Assembly: GCA_963970005.1 (NCBI GenBank)
Contig: CAXAMN010021718.1
Location: 423,034 to 487,033 of the forward strand
Reading direction: 5' to 3'
DNA length: 64,000 bases
From: Durusdinium trenchii
Taxonomy: Eukaryota; Sar; Dinophyceae; Suessiales; Symbiodiniaceae
Shown here: positions 51,107 to 62,120 of the stretch, piece after piece
Layout of the letters: each line of letters begins with the position of its first letter
How positions within the stretch are numbered: position 1 is the stretch's first letter
Notes under the pieces: generated by a model
Seen by the model: the letters and a program-made list of their open reading frames with translations, nothing else
Databases searched by the model: none
What the model was told of the DNA's origin: nothing
Position numbers and translations under genes: made by a program

Positions 51107-52547
51107 GCAAACTCGACATATCTGTATATCTGTCTGTTCAAAAATTGCCATTTGGATTTCAGCCCCAGGTTGTTCAGATCGAAGCCAAGCGAATGGAGGC
51201 CACCAAGGAGGCCTGATTCGATTGGAGGCGCAACTCAGCCACCCTTTCCCAACACGACGGAGTCACCGACACTCTTAGGAACAGATCACTCACTCTTTGG
51301 GACCAGATAACCCTTAGGCCACACAACTCTTAGGACCAGATCACTCATCAAGATCTTCATCATGAAGATAGGCGATTGCATGGCTGGTCCGATGGCTTGG
51401 CAGGTCCGGCGAGGGGGTTTGGACCGGTGGACAGTGGACTCTGGGGGCTGCCCTTTCCACATGTGTCCGACGTGATAGAGTCTGGTTTCAGAGTCAATGG
51501 GTACCAAAAAAGGTCCCAGGTGGTTTTGACATGTTCTTGAAGGTCCATCAAACACATGTCGCATTGCGCGTGTTTCCTATCTTACCAATATTGCATATGA
51601 GAGGGCAGGGGTCTCTGAAACCGCTCATATATGAGGTCTGTATATGGTCCTTGTTGCCTCATTGATCTGTTTGTGTTTCATGTCAGCCTGCATATATGCC
51701 ATTGCCTGAACCTCAGCTTGCTTGCATTGCACGACCAGGGTGGAATATCCCAAGCAGCACATGTCCGACCTGGCTCGTCGCCTCTTTTCTAGAGGATTGT
51801 AGTTGTTGCCCTGTCGAATAGATTCTTCTCACGGACATATTCAAACAAGACTCTTCTCACGAAGGTATCATCATCTATCATCAAGTCCCGTCCCTTCTCT
51901 TCTCCACCGACTGGTACTTCTCTTAGGTTTCTCATGCTTTTTTTCAATAGGGAACCATTGAATCAGGGTGGGGTGAGCCCACCCACACCCCCTTCCACCC
52001 ACTGTGGTCTCTTTCAGATCGAAGCCGCCGCCGCCGCGCCTCGCCAGGCCCTCCCGGGCGCTCACACGGCTGGGCAGCCCCTCGGAGGGGTGAGTCGCTT
52101 CGGCATGGCACCGGGGGGTGGATCCCGCTTCGGATCCGGCGCCGGACATGTGGCAGAGGCGTTGCCAGGATTGCATTCTGCATCACGTAGTGAGAAGAAG
52201 GGCGGAGTGAGAAGATAAGGGCATGGTACTTCATCCCTAGGGCTCCTGTCCCATATCCTCAGGTTCGGTGGTATTCGACCCTTCTGGCACCCACCCCAAC
52301 CATCTTCGAAACAGAGGTAGTTGGAGTCCCAGGACATGCATTTCCCATCGACTAGATGTGGCAAGCTCTCGTTCTTCGCCACACGACTCCAACGACTCCA
52401 CACGAGGCGTGCGTTCGCCACCGGGTGTCCGGGCAATGAAACTGGGTCCAGCGACCTGCCACGCAGTGGAAGTGACCCACGCCCCTGATGCGTCAGTAGA
52501 CCAGTAGACCGATCGGTAAATATTTTAAATATGCCAGTCCCAAACAG
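51107..52547. other. Non-coding stretch
   Basis: No gene recognised. Frames at 51871-52436 overlap on both strands in GC-rich DNA. Confidence 0.4.
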
Positions 52548-52754
52548 GTCCTGGGATTGCTAGTCTGCTAGTAGGTTGAAGGCCATCGCCAGTAGGGTAG
52601 AGGCCTATAGGTTGGAGGCCATCACTGTTAGGTTGGAGGCCATCACTCTTAGGCTGGAGGCCATCACTCTTAGGTTGGAGGCCATCACTACTAGGTTGCA
52701 GGCCATCACTCTTAGGTTGGAGGCCATGAGTGTCCTGGCATGTCCTGGCGATTG
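52548..52754 (+). repeat. Family A array flanked by a 12-13 bp duplication
   Basis: Eight units with the spacer variants TCACTCTTA, TCACTACTA and TCACTGTTA. They are bounded by GTCCTGGGATTG (52548-52559) and GTCCTGGCGATTG (52742-52754), which differ by a single-base indel. This supports insertion followed by local expansion. Confidence 0.85.
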
Positions 52755-53715
52755 AGGAGAACGCCGCAGAATCCGCGGGTTGAAGCATCGCCCCGAAACG
52801 GAAAGCTGCGTCCGACGCCGAAAACAGGGTGGTCCAAAATGATCTGGCTCAAACATCGCTTGAACTGTCAAACAAAGTCCTGTTACTGGCAGGGTCCACT
52901 TACGCGGGTCCCTCATCCACCTTCGTCCTGAAAACACGACGATCTTCGCCCGGCCGACCGGTTCGAGGGTTTGGCCTGCGAGAGACAGCAAAGCAGCAGG
53001 GGCGAAACCAGGGGCCAAAGCCTGCGTTCGATGCATGGCGAAACAGGACGAGATCTCAAAGTGAGCATCTCAAAGAGGTTGGTCGGAGCTCATGTCTTCT
53101 TGCATCAGTGAATCAGTGTCAACAGAACCTCACGAGGCAACGGTCCATGCTTGAGTGCGTTCTTTGGAGATTGGCGATATAAACATGATCATCCCCACTT
53201 GCCTGAACCCGGTGAAAATAAGCATATCGACATATTGCAAACAATATATTTAGGGGCATCAGAAAGCCTTATTAAAGAGGAGAGGTGTCTATTTGCACTG
53301 CAGCTCTAGACCTGCCACACGTCCAACCGAACGCCTCCTTCGCAAGGGTCGGCCCGACATGAGCCTCCGCGGAGGGACCCAGCAGTCGCTGCAGCCAAGC
53401 AGGAATTCCGAGGTGCCAGGCCCAACCCAAATTCTCCAAACAGATCCAACAAATTCCGGCATCTTGGTTTCACCCACTGGTTTGGAAGATCACCATCCAC
53501 ACAGATGACAACAAGACTCCCTCCCGAAGTGGAGGACTCTCCTTGTGGAGCTGTCGCCTTCCTCCTACAAGCTGCGTAGTGCTGCTTTCCTCTGGCAGCT
53601 GTCGCCTTCCTCCGCGCTTGGCAGCCCCAAGGTCTCCGAGAATGGAGTGCACTCCCGCGACCCTCACCCCGCGACCCTCGTTCATGTCGCAAGTGGACAT
53701 CGGAAGAAAAGAAAG
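52755..53715. other. Non-coding stretch
   Basis: No gene recognised. Frames on both strands at 52605-53182 and 53289-53730 lack domains. Confidence 0.4.
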
Positions 53716-53717
53716 AA

Positions 53718-53818
53718 GTTAAGCTACTAAGTGCATTACTAGTAACAAGCTACTAGTGACAAGTGCATCGCTACTAGGAACAAGCTACTAGTATGCTTCC
53801 TTGTTGCTAGTAGCAAAC
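53718..53818 (+). repeat. Family B array
   Basis: AAGCTACTAAGTGCATTAC, TAGTAACAAGCTACTAGTGA and CTAGGAACAAGCTACTAG repeat in plus orientation. Confidence 0.85.
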
Positions 53819-54325
53819 GAACCGCAGTTACCCGCCTGGTGAAGTCAGTGGCCCCCAAAAGCCTTCGAGCCGCAGCCGTACTGCTGCCGTGTGGCACAGT
53901 GGACTCCCTCTCGAGCCAAAATGGCCCGAAACACGATGCGATCTCCTTGATCTCCGTACGTGTGAAAAGTGGAGTCCTCACGCACCGGTCATTCTCACCG
54001 GGTGGATCTGTATGTTCATGTTCAGGATGTTCAGGATGTTCTGCTTGGCGAACGCCTGATGAACATCACTTCACGGAATGGGTCATCAAGGACAATAGAA
54101 TGACATAGTCTGACACTGGGGAGAAGACTGGGAATCACTGGACAAATGCGGGCTATGGCTCGATGGCTCGATGGCTCCCCCCAAATGAACAAAACAAACT
54201 ATACAGTGTCTTCGGCAACCAACCGTGTCCTTGATGGTGTTTCGTATTGCCGACATCCATGACATCCAAGACCTGGACTTCTTGGCGAGCTTCGCACCCA
54301 GGGCCAGGCCCAAAAGAACACTCAC
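53819..54325. other. Non-coding stretch
   Basis: No gene recognised. The minus strand at 53910-53930 shares 13 consecutive bases (GCCATTTTGGCTC) with the dinoflagellate spliced leader, but the flanks do not match well. Confidence 0.4.
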
Positions 54326-54452
54326 CCACGAATCCCCACACCAACTGCAAGTGTTTTCTTGCCATCTTCTGTTCCCCGTATTGGGTGACGGAAACCAACC
54401 CTCTGTAGGCTCGAACAATTTCATCAGCCACGAGAGAAACCTTCTCATGATT
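54326..54452 (-). CDS. Candidate internal exon (weak)
   Basis: On the minus strand a frame of 42 codons runs from a possible acceptor (CTCCTGAAG, ending at 54453) to a consensus donor (GTGAGT, beginning at 54325). It reads NHEKVSLVADEIVRAYRGLV and continues with SVTQYGEQKMARKHLQ, with balanced helical composition. Upstream the frame is closed by a TGA. I cannot name a family. The donor match and composition are the only support. Confidence 0.25.
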
Positions 54453-54681
54453 CTTCAGGAGTTCTCACTCCACACACATGATATTCTTTTCCTGCAGCAT
54501 CACTGCCAGTGCCGGAGTCGCCTCGCAACCTCCGCACGGGTCGTCCAGAGAGAGAGGGCGGCTCGTCGCGCGGTCGTCGCTCACGACACCCGTCTCTCCC
54601 TCCGGGCCGCGCGCCGGAGAGAGGGGGTCGATTGGTGGTGCCAGTGCTTCGGCACATAAGACGTCGCCCCTGAGAGGTTTG

Positions 54682-54778
54682 TACTAGCAAACATTGTTAC
54701 TACTAGTAAGGCACTTGTTACTAGAAGCGATGCACTTGTTACTAGTAGCTTCTTGTTTCTACTAGCTTCTTGTTAGGA
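54682..54778 (-). repeat. Family B array
   Basis: TACTACTAGTAAGGCACTTG and TTACTAGTAGCTTCTTGTT repeat in reverse orientation, closely matching the 3558 array. Confidence 0.85.
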
Positions 54779-55779
54779 CCCATGACGTTCACACATTGAA
54801 CTGTTTGAAAGCTTCACGGCTTGGCGTGTTTTCCAGTGTTTTCCAGTGTGACGTGTATTTCCGGGTGTAAGACGTGCAATGCGTAAGGCCATGTGCAGAT
54901 AGATCTTGGAAGTTCTTCTTCGACCTTGTGCAGTGTGGCTTTGAGCCCTCGGCGGGGGCTAAGGTGGTCATGTGAGAAGTCTAGAACAAGTTCCCAGCTT
55001 CTGCCCGCCCATTGTGATTGTTTTAAAATGTTCCAAACAACCCTTGGTGCTTTGGGAGACGCTAGTAGCGTCCTTGCTCCTAGTAAACCCTTGCGGCTTG
55101 GGGGGCGCCTCAATCCCAACAAATTTGCGATCCCAAACAAACTGTTTAGAGGGTCCGGCCCCTGCCCTGGGGTCTATGAGGGTCTGGGATTGATCAACAC
55201 CGTTGGCATCCGGTGTCTTGTATGAACAAACGGACAAGGTATTGACACTCAAGTCAAAAATGAACAAGCACACATATACAACCCATCAAGCACAACAAAT
55301 GAACACTCCGTGGTTTCCGGTAGGTGTCCTCGGAAAATACCACCCATCCAACAGCACATGATTGAAAGCCTATGGACACATTCAGCGTCACTCGGTTCGG
55401 CCTATCATTGGATACTGACTTGCCCAGATTGGTGAAGCCCGTGGGCTTTCTTCTGCTTCAGTGTCAGTTGGTCTTGCAGCAGATCAAGCATGATCAGGCG
55501 ATCAGAATCTGAATTCAGGGGCGATCTTCAAACGAAACCATCCATCTGACTCGTTAGACCGGGACCTGTCAGACCGACTGTGTGACTCATCTGATTGGCT
55601 GATGTAGTTTCATAGGTCCTGCATCCTGCGTTCAAAACCATCTTGCTAGCACTCAAAACCTCACGACAATACGGGAAACTATTAGACTTAGAAACTGAGC
55701 TTCTCAACGTAAGTGACATTGAACGACTTGTGTGATCGGGAAAAGCGTCATATTCAACCTTATCGCTACAGCAAAAAGT
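54779..55779. other. Non-coding stretch
   Basis: No gene recognised. A family B-like piece (AGCGTCCTTGCTCCTAGTA) lies at 55067-55085. Confidence 0.4.
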
Positions 55780-56089
55780 ATGCCCTATAGTGCTCCCAAG
55801 TAGCCTCTGAGAAGGTATCCTGTGCGGGGCCTGTCTGGGACAATGCCGGGCTTAAGGCCTCTCTCCAAATTTAACGTGCTTAACACGAAAACCACAAGAC
55901 CCCCTCAGACAGTTCTGAACAGCAGAGTACAGTTGAAGCGACAATGCTCGAAGCAGCATACTTGGACGTGCTGGACGTACGTCTCGCTTTGGCCTTTCCG
56001 AGTTCGTACGAAGCGGTGCATCGACATCTTCTCGGCAAATCCCAAGACTTTCTGAGAAGCGCGACTCTTGGTACAGCACTATAGGGATG
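55780..56089. mobile_element. Foldback element, CCCTATAGTGCT ends, 304 bp
   Basis: The left end CCCTATAGTGCTCCCAAGTA and the reverse-complemented right end CCCTATAGTGCTGTACCAAG share the first 12 bases and stay similar for about 35. The element spans 55783-56086 and is flanked by ATG on both sides, a possible 3-bp target duplication. The inner arm CTCTGAGAAGG is shared with the element at 10098. It has no transposase. Confidence 0.8.
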
Positions 56090-57449
56090 CTTACTCCTTG
56101 GGGAAGATGTCCGACGACATTCACAGAGAAGATGGCCTAATACCTTAAGTCCTTAGCCGCTCGTCTTCGACGTTCGTCTTGGATGCACACTCTGGACATG
56201 ACATGACCCACACCTATGAATTACATCAACTTCCAACAATGAAGTGGGAGCAAACCCCCCTAAACATCCCATCCACCATGTACCTGAGCCACATGCGGGC
56301 GTCACCGATAGCTGATAGCTGAATTCAGCGCCAGGTCTCCGACTTGGAATGGTCAGGTCTTGCGGTCAGCTGGACTGCACTCCCTTTTGGGAAGAATCGA
56401 CCTACGCGGACGCAGTGTGCCAGCTATGCGTGGTGGAATTCCTGGCTGATATGCAGAATGCGTGGCATCGGCTTTCCTATGTTTTCCTTAGTTCCTCCAA
56501 TCCGTCCCTTCAGGTCGCATGAGATAGTTCCTCCAAATCCAATCCGTGCAGTGCTGACAGGCTGACAGAGATCAGTCGTTCTCCTGACAGTTAGCTGACA
56601 GTAGCTGAGTAGCTGCTACAGTACTGGCCTAAAGACATCCGAATGCATGACACTGCGCTCCTTCACAGCTGGATGTTCTGCTCCCTTCAGAGTTTGGGGA
56701 AGGCAGCCATCCGCTGCTCAGCCATTATGCCCATGACACCCATGACTCATGACACCCATTGTTCATGTCTAAAAATTAACACGGTCTTGGGATATGAACT
56801 TGTCAGGTGAGCCAGCTTGGGTGAGCCCAAGGACCTGACAATCACGAGCATCACACCTTTAACCTGAAAATGGCACCTCATGTTCAAGGGGGCAAGGGGG
56901 GGCGCCATGCCTCGAACGCCTCGAAGTGGTCTTTTTTCCTTTTGAGCGAAGCTCGAAGCTCGCCTCATCCAATCTGGCACACGGATGCGTCCTGAAAACA
57001 GTTGGTGCTTCTGAATTCTCGTGGGCTCGTGGCTCACCCCTGCTGAAAGAACTCAACAGACGTCCGAACCGAGGCTCGCACGCGAATCGGTTCCTCGTTG
57101 GTCTGAACACCAACACCAAAAAACTATGGCAGAAGAAGGCATGACTGTGCCAATGACAAAACCAGGGAGAGGCCCAACAGCCGTAGACTCAGCCACTAAC
57201 TCAGATCAGTCGCAGAATTTCAGACGCATGACTTGGCCAAGGATTGCTGGGACCTGAGATGATGATTCTAGATGTCCCCTATCCTCCTCATGATGAGCGC
57301 GTTGGAGTCAAATCCTGACGTTCTCTTCTGCCTCGATATCCAGCATAAGGAGTGTCCCACCGACTTCTCAAAGGCTCTACAGAAACATCTTTCCGCCTTC
57401 TGGGGTTTCTTGAAACATGGAGACTCTCCGTCTATAGCAGACCTATCGC
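56090..57449. other. Non-coding stretch
   Basis: No gene recognised. GCTGACAG/AGCTGACAGTAGCTGAGTAG short repeats lie near 56550-56610. Confidence 0.4.
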
Positions 57450-57536
57450 TATTAGATTGGAGGCCATCGCTACTAGGTTGGAGGCCATCGCTAGTAGGTT
57501 GGAGGCCATTTCTATTAGATTCCGTTGCTATTAGGT
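57448..57536 (+). repeat. Family A array
   Basis: Four plus-orientation units ending in TTTCTATTAGATTCCGTTGC, a tail shared with the array at 58115. Confidence 0.85.
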
Positions 57537-58112
57537 AAGGAATAGACTTTCTTGAATAATCCCTGCTTCGCCAATCCGGTTTTGGGGCTGTGACGACTCG
57601 CCTGACCCAAAGTTCAAGAGCGTCGGTTCTGGACGAAGTTTCACGTCGTCAGGAGATGTTCTTCATTTCATCATCTCCAAAGCGAGAATCAACATCCCAA
57701 GTTCCCCATTTTTCGAAAGACCTTTATCTATATCAAACGCCCAGCTAGGTCACCTAAAGGGACACTGGACCGTTGAGCTCAAACGCACGCACGCGCATCA
57801 ATTCTGCGAACATGTGCTGGTACGTGACGATGTCACGGGTCACGAGCACGGCTCCGATCTGAGAGCTGTGTCTACCCGACTTCTCTCAATGAGCTCGGTG
57901 AAACGTGCTCTGGCACGGCTCCGGCCTGTGAACACTCCTGGGACCGCTGCACGGTAGTGAGAGCTTGGTGAGCCCAGTAGTGAGAGCCCGGAGCACATTC
58001 CGTTTGACTACTTCATCTACTTCCAATGATCAGTAGAGGTCTTCAACCCAGGGGGGTTGTCCAAATACCTTTTCCCAGAAACCGGATTGCCGCCGGATTC
58101 TTCATTTTGGTT
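57537..58112. other. Non-coding stretch between two family A arrays
   Basis: No gene recognised. GGCACGGCTCCGG and GAGCACGGCTCCGA recur at 57850 and 57913. Confidence 0.4.
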
Positions 58113-58262
58113 CTCTTAGGTTGGAGGCCCTGCTAGCAGGTTGGAGGCCACCACTACTAGTTTGGAGACCATCGCTACTAGGTTGGAGGCCATCGCTACT
58201 AGCTTGGAGGCAATTTCTATTGGATTCCGTTGCTCTTAGGTCAGGTCAGGTTGGAGGCATTT
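58113..58262 (+). repeat. Family A array
   Basis: Six units with CACTACTAG and CGCTACTAG spacers, then TTTCTATTGGATTCCGTTGC, the same tail as at 57448. A duplicated AGGTC follows. Confidence 0.85.
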
Positions 58263-59461
58263 TTACATGCCTCTGCGCGGTGTATCTGGTTGGAGACCAC
58301 CTGCTATCAATCAAACACATCGTGCCAAATTCTTTGGACAACTCCCACGTGATTTGGCCTTGTCCTGCTGTGAAAACAACCCAACCTTGATGCTGTTTGG
58401 GTTTAGGATAGTTTAGGTCTTTCAACAAAAATCAACTCCAAAGACCCCAAAAAGACAATACTGGAATCATCCTGTAGCGGTCACCATTCTGGACCAAATC
58501 CTTAACCACCCAAGGGGGGAGCAAAAAGGCCATCTACTAGGTGCCGCTCATGCTGTGAGGTTCGCAGTGGAAGAACATGGCGTGAAGAACGAGACCCGAG
58601 TGCCTTCGTTCGTGGCCCGTTCGTCCCAAAATCAACATTCCAGCATCGCATCCTGTCTGGGTGTCCTGGCTGGACTACCCTACACTGGAATCTCCATTGG
58701 ACACCCATTGGATGCTCCTGGTTGACTTAACAATGACTTCATAGACTATCAAACTCAGCACCTGCGGTGCTGACCCGGTGCCTAGTGGGAGCAAAGAGCA
58801 GTACAGTAGTACCTTCGTTTTTTTTGCACAGTGTCTTGGAACTGCAGATTTCATCTGTTGCTTACCAACGAATTTGCTCAGCAGCCTCCAACTGGCATCC
58901 AACCAAGATCTGTGATGTTTGGTTTCACAAGGTTCTACTGTGAATTACCGTGAGATCTTAAGACAAAAATGCGTCCATCATTTCCTTGCTGGTTGGGGAA
59001 ACCAAGGGTACCCACAACAAACTCCGCGACCAAACATCAACTAATGCTGCCAAACCCTCCGGAATGTGTGCACCAAATGTTTCGATGATTTGGCTGCAGG
59101 TTGCAGAGTCAAAGTAGACAGCACAATTCAAAGCCGTTCAACACTTTAGACGGGGCTGATGGTTTCTGCCTCTTGCACCCAAATTTGACACTGGTTCTTG
59201 ACGAGTTGTCTTTACGATGTGATTGTCAGCCAACACATCATGTATTCATGTATGTTAAACGAAAGCAGAACAACCCCCCGAAGCAGCCAACTATTCATGT
59301 ATGTTGGAGTGGTTCTGGCGCACCCCCGCAAGCAGCCAACGGTTCGGTGTTTCTTTCTCACTAGCAATGCAACCCTGCCAGTCCTCCTCTCTGGGTGCCC
59401 AGCATTCACCTCGAAGCATCTCATTGAGCAGTGGGAAAGCGTTTCTGGGAACAAGACTCTT
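58263..59461. other. Non-coding stretch
   Basis: No gene recognised. CCAACTATTCATGTATGTT and related ATTCATGTATGTTAAACG recur at 59240-59302. Confidence 0.4.
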
Positions 59462-59582
59462 CCCAGTGGATTACCACTAATTATAGAAGGAACCGGGGGC
59501 CCTTCGTTCGGTCGCCCTGGTTTTAGCCGTTGCCCGGAACCACGACGGGACTCCCAGCGACATCGTGGGTTGCCTGGATGCC
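59462..59582 (+). repeat. Family D dispersed repeat, copy 3
   Basis: CCCAGTGGATTACC through GGAACCGGGGGCCCTTCG, TAGCCGTTGCCCGGAACCAC and GGGACTCCCAGCGA to GGGTTGCCTGGATGCC. It is nearest to copy 1 in its first half and copy 2 in its second half. Confidence 0.8.
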
Positions 59583-60919
59583 CTGGGTTTGATATCTCGT
59601 TGTAACAAGGGTGGCGTCACGAAATCACTCTGAATGAAATGGGTTGCCCACACCGCCAGCTTGGGGGGGCCCTGGCGGCCCTGGCGGCCCTGGCTGCTTC
59701 TCAGGTCAAACCCTCCAGATCCAAATCATCAGAACCGGAACAACACATCCCATCACCAAACACACGCCAGCAGCCATCGGTACATCAGGAGATCCGCATT
59801 TGCTCGTTCTTGTTCAATCATTTCGTTTCATCAATCAAGCACCTCGAAAAAAGATTCGCTGTTGAGGCGTTTGTGTGTATCCACTTTGAACCTCGAAAGG
59901 CGTTTGTTTCGTTTCAAAACAGGTGGACACACCCAACGGTGTTCCTTCGGATTCTTCGGTGTCCCACGTCGCTGCGGCGCTCCACAAGCGTCACTTTCCG
60001 GGACGAACATGGCAGCCAGATAGGCAAAGAACTTGCCACAAACACCAACTGGTCAGGCAACCAAAGAACTCCAACACAAGATTCATTGGTAGTTGCAGAA
60101 TTGCTAAATTCACTGTACATCTCTTCCATTGATCTGGTTTGGCTTTCACCAAAGCCGGCAGCCCCGTTCGAACTCCGGCCTATCTTTGGTTGCTTTGGCT
60201 GGACCTTCATTTTCGCCTGAGAACGCGTGAGGTTTTGGCTGACCAAAGCATCAAAACGAATAACTTGAAGAGTCATACAGGTCGTAGACCCAAATCTTCA
60301 ACCCCTGCGCCAAACAAAATCCGCTACATAGAAAGAATGAATGCACCTAAACGAGCTTTCATACCGACACAAACGGGTGGCGGCAAGGTTGGGGGCAGCA
60401 AAACGGGAATGTCGATAGTGCTCTCAGAGTAGATGAGAGTCTTGATCCCAAGTGTCAAAGCACCAGAGGAGAGATCAGTTTGCTTTCTAAATTGCTCTCA
60501 ACTTCTTTGAACTACTCTGAAATGCTCTGGATCTCTTGAAGGCCATGTTGGTTTGGACTATGTATGAGTATGGCAGCATCAAATGACTAAGAGAGTAAAG
60601 AGTCATTGCATCAGTTCCCACCACAACTTTCTATGACTTTCCACAGAATGATTGAAAGGGTCACCGACAGGTGGCGGCAAACAAAGCTCACTTATCAAAT
60701 TCTAACTAATTGTTTTTGTTCTTTTTCTATTCTACTCTCAGAATAGAGACTCCTCGTTTTGCTGCCCGACCCCGTGCCGCCACCCCTTTGTGATCCTATG
60801 AAGCTTGGATCCTGCGAAGCGCCGTCACCCGGGAAGATGCAAGTTATAAAAACTATTACTTACTATAGTTTTCTTTAAAGCATCCACAGCATTATCCAAA
60901 ATCAAGCGCGTAGATCACG
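59583..60919. other. Non-coding stretch
   Basis: A plus-strand frame of 193 codons at 59639-60220 overlaps three other frames; its C-terminal part has a mixed composition but no domain. GGCGGCCCT is tandem at 59675-59700. No gene is claimed. Confidence 0.35.
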
Positions 60920-60968
60920 TGGAGGCCATCGCTATTAGAGTGGAGGCCATCGCTAGTAGATTCAGCCC
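60920..60968 (+). repeat. Family A pair
   Basis: Two units, with GTAGAT on each side of the pair. Confidence 0.75.
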
Positions 60969-61415
60969 AGCCTTACACACCATACAAGTCGGGTGGATTG
61001 GATGAGATAGAGACTCAGCACATCGAGGCATCTAGCAGCGTGCGGGCCGGTTCATACCAGTACCCTCCTTCCCATCTCCCAGTGAAAAGGCATCGCCCCG
61101 GGCCGGAAGACCAGTTTCACTGAGTGGGGGGTGTAAGTTGTCTCAAACCCAAGATCCTATGTCCTATTTCACTTTTAAGAGTCAATCAAACCGAGATTGC
61201 CAAGCCTTTGCTGCCATCCTGATATAATGGGATGTAACAGGGAACACATCAACTTCTTCCATCACTACATGCTTCTGACTTTCAAGCCTAAGCTGTCGGT
61301 GGTCCGAGACCGTCAGCTAACTACATCACCACTTGAGAGGAGGGAGACACGAAAGGTAGGACAGCGGGAAGAGAAGAGAACGCGAGAGGCAGGAAACAAA
61401 TGCAATGTTCGACAT
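60969..61415. other. Non-coding stretch
   Basis: No gene recognised. Confidence 0.4.
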
Positions 61416-61980
61416 GGTGATTTATCCCCTCGGAGGCGACCTTTCGTAAATATATGTTCATATGCACTCTAAATGTTCAAACATATGCTCTCGAAATGTT
61501 CAAAAATATTCTTAGGAAAACAAACTTGCCCCATGGCTCAGATCATCGGTGAGCATTGAATCGGAGCATCATAGGATTTGAACTATCCTGAAAACATAAG
61601 AGGCTCACGAAGACGTTCCCCAGGAGAGAATTGACGTGCTTCACAAAACAAACTCTAGGTATTTATCCCCACGGGGAACACCTTTCGTGATTAGAATTTC
61701 ATACGCACTCTTTTTGAATGTTCAAGACGGTTTCAACTATCCTGAAATCATGAGAGGCTCACGAAGACGTTCTCCAGGAGAGAATTGAATTTAGAGGGGG
61801 GGGGGGGCTGTTTTGAAAAATCAATTCCAAGGGGGCAGGGGGGGGGGGCGGTGTGGGAAATCAATTGGGGGGGGGGGGGTTGAATTGAATGATCAATTAT
61901 TAGACCCGGACGCGCCAACACTTGCTTCGCAAGACAAACTCAAGGTATCCCCTAAAGGGCTACCTTTCGTGATCTCTCGA
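61416..61980. repeat. Local duplications around a set of long G runs
   Basis: CTATCCTGAAAACATAAGAGG and relatives, with GGCTCACGAAGACGTTC and CCAGGAGAGAATTGA, occur at 61578-61638 and 61731-61793. A second unit (TATTTATCCCCACGGGGAAC, ACCTTTCGTGAT) occurs at 61416, 61660 and 61945 in varied form. Between them, 61796-61880 carries four G runs of 5 to about 14 bases, three of them separated by AATCAATT. Confidence 0.75.
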
Positions 61981-62029
61981 CACATGGCAATGGCTGTTTT
62001 ATATATCTATTAATACTGTATTTTTGTCC

Positions 62030-62120
62030 GGAAGCTACTAGGAACAAAGGCGCTACGAACGGAGCAAGAAGCTACTAGGGGCGCTCCTGGCATTACTACC
62101 AGTAACAAGAAGCTACTAGA
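62030..62120 (+). repeat. Family B array
   Basis: GAAGCTACTAGGAACAAAGG, GCTACGAACGGAGCAAGAAG and AGTAACAAGAAGCTACTAGA, linking the CTACTAG and CGAACG forms. Confidence 0.85.

Noticed and set aside
57448-57540. Flanking duplication AGACTYTC around this family A array
   Set aside because: Only about 8 bases with one mismatch; not distinguishable from chance.
59639-60220. 193-codon plus-strand frame
   Set aside because: Begins in a GGCGGCCCT tandem and overlaps three other frames; no domain.
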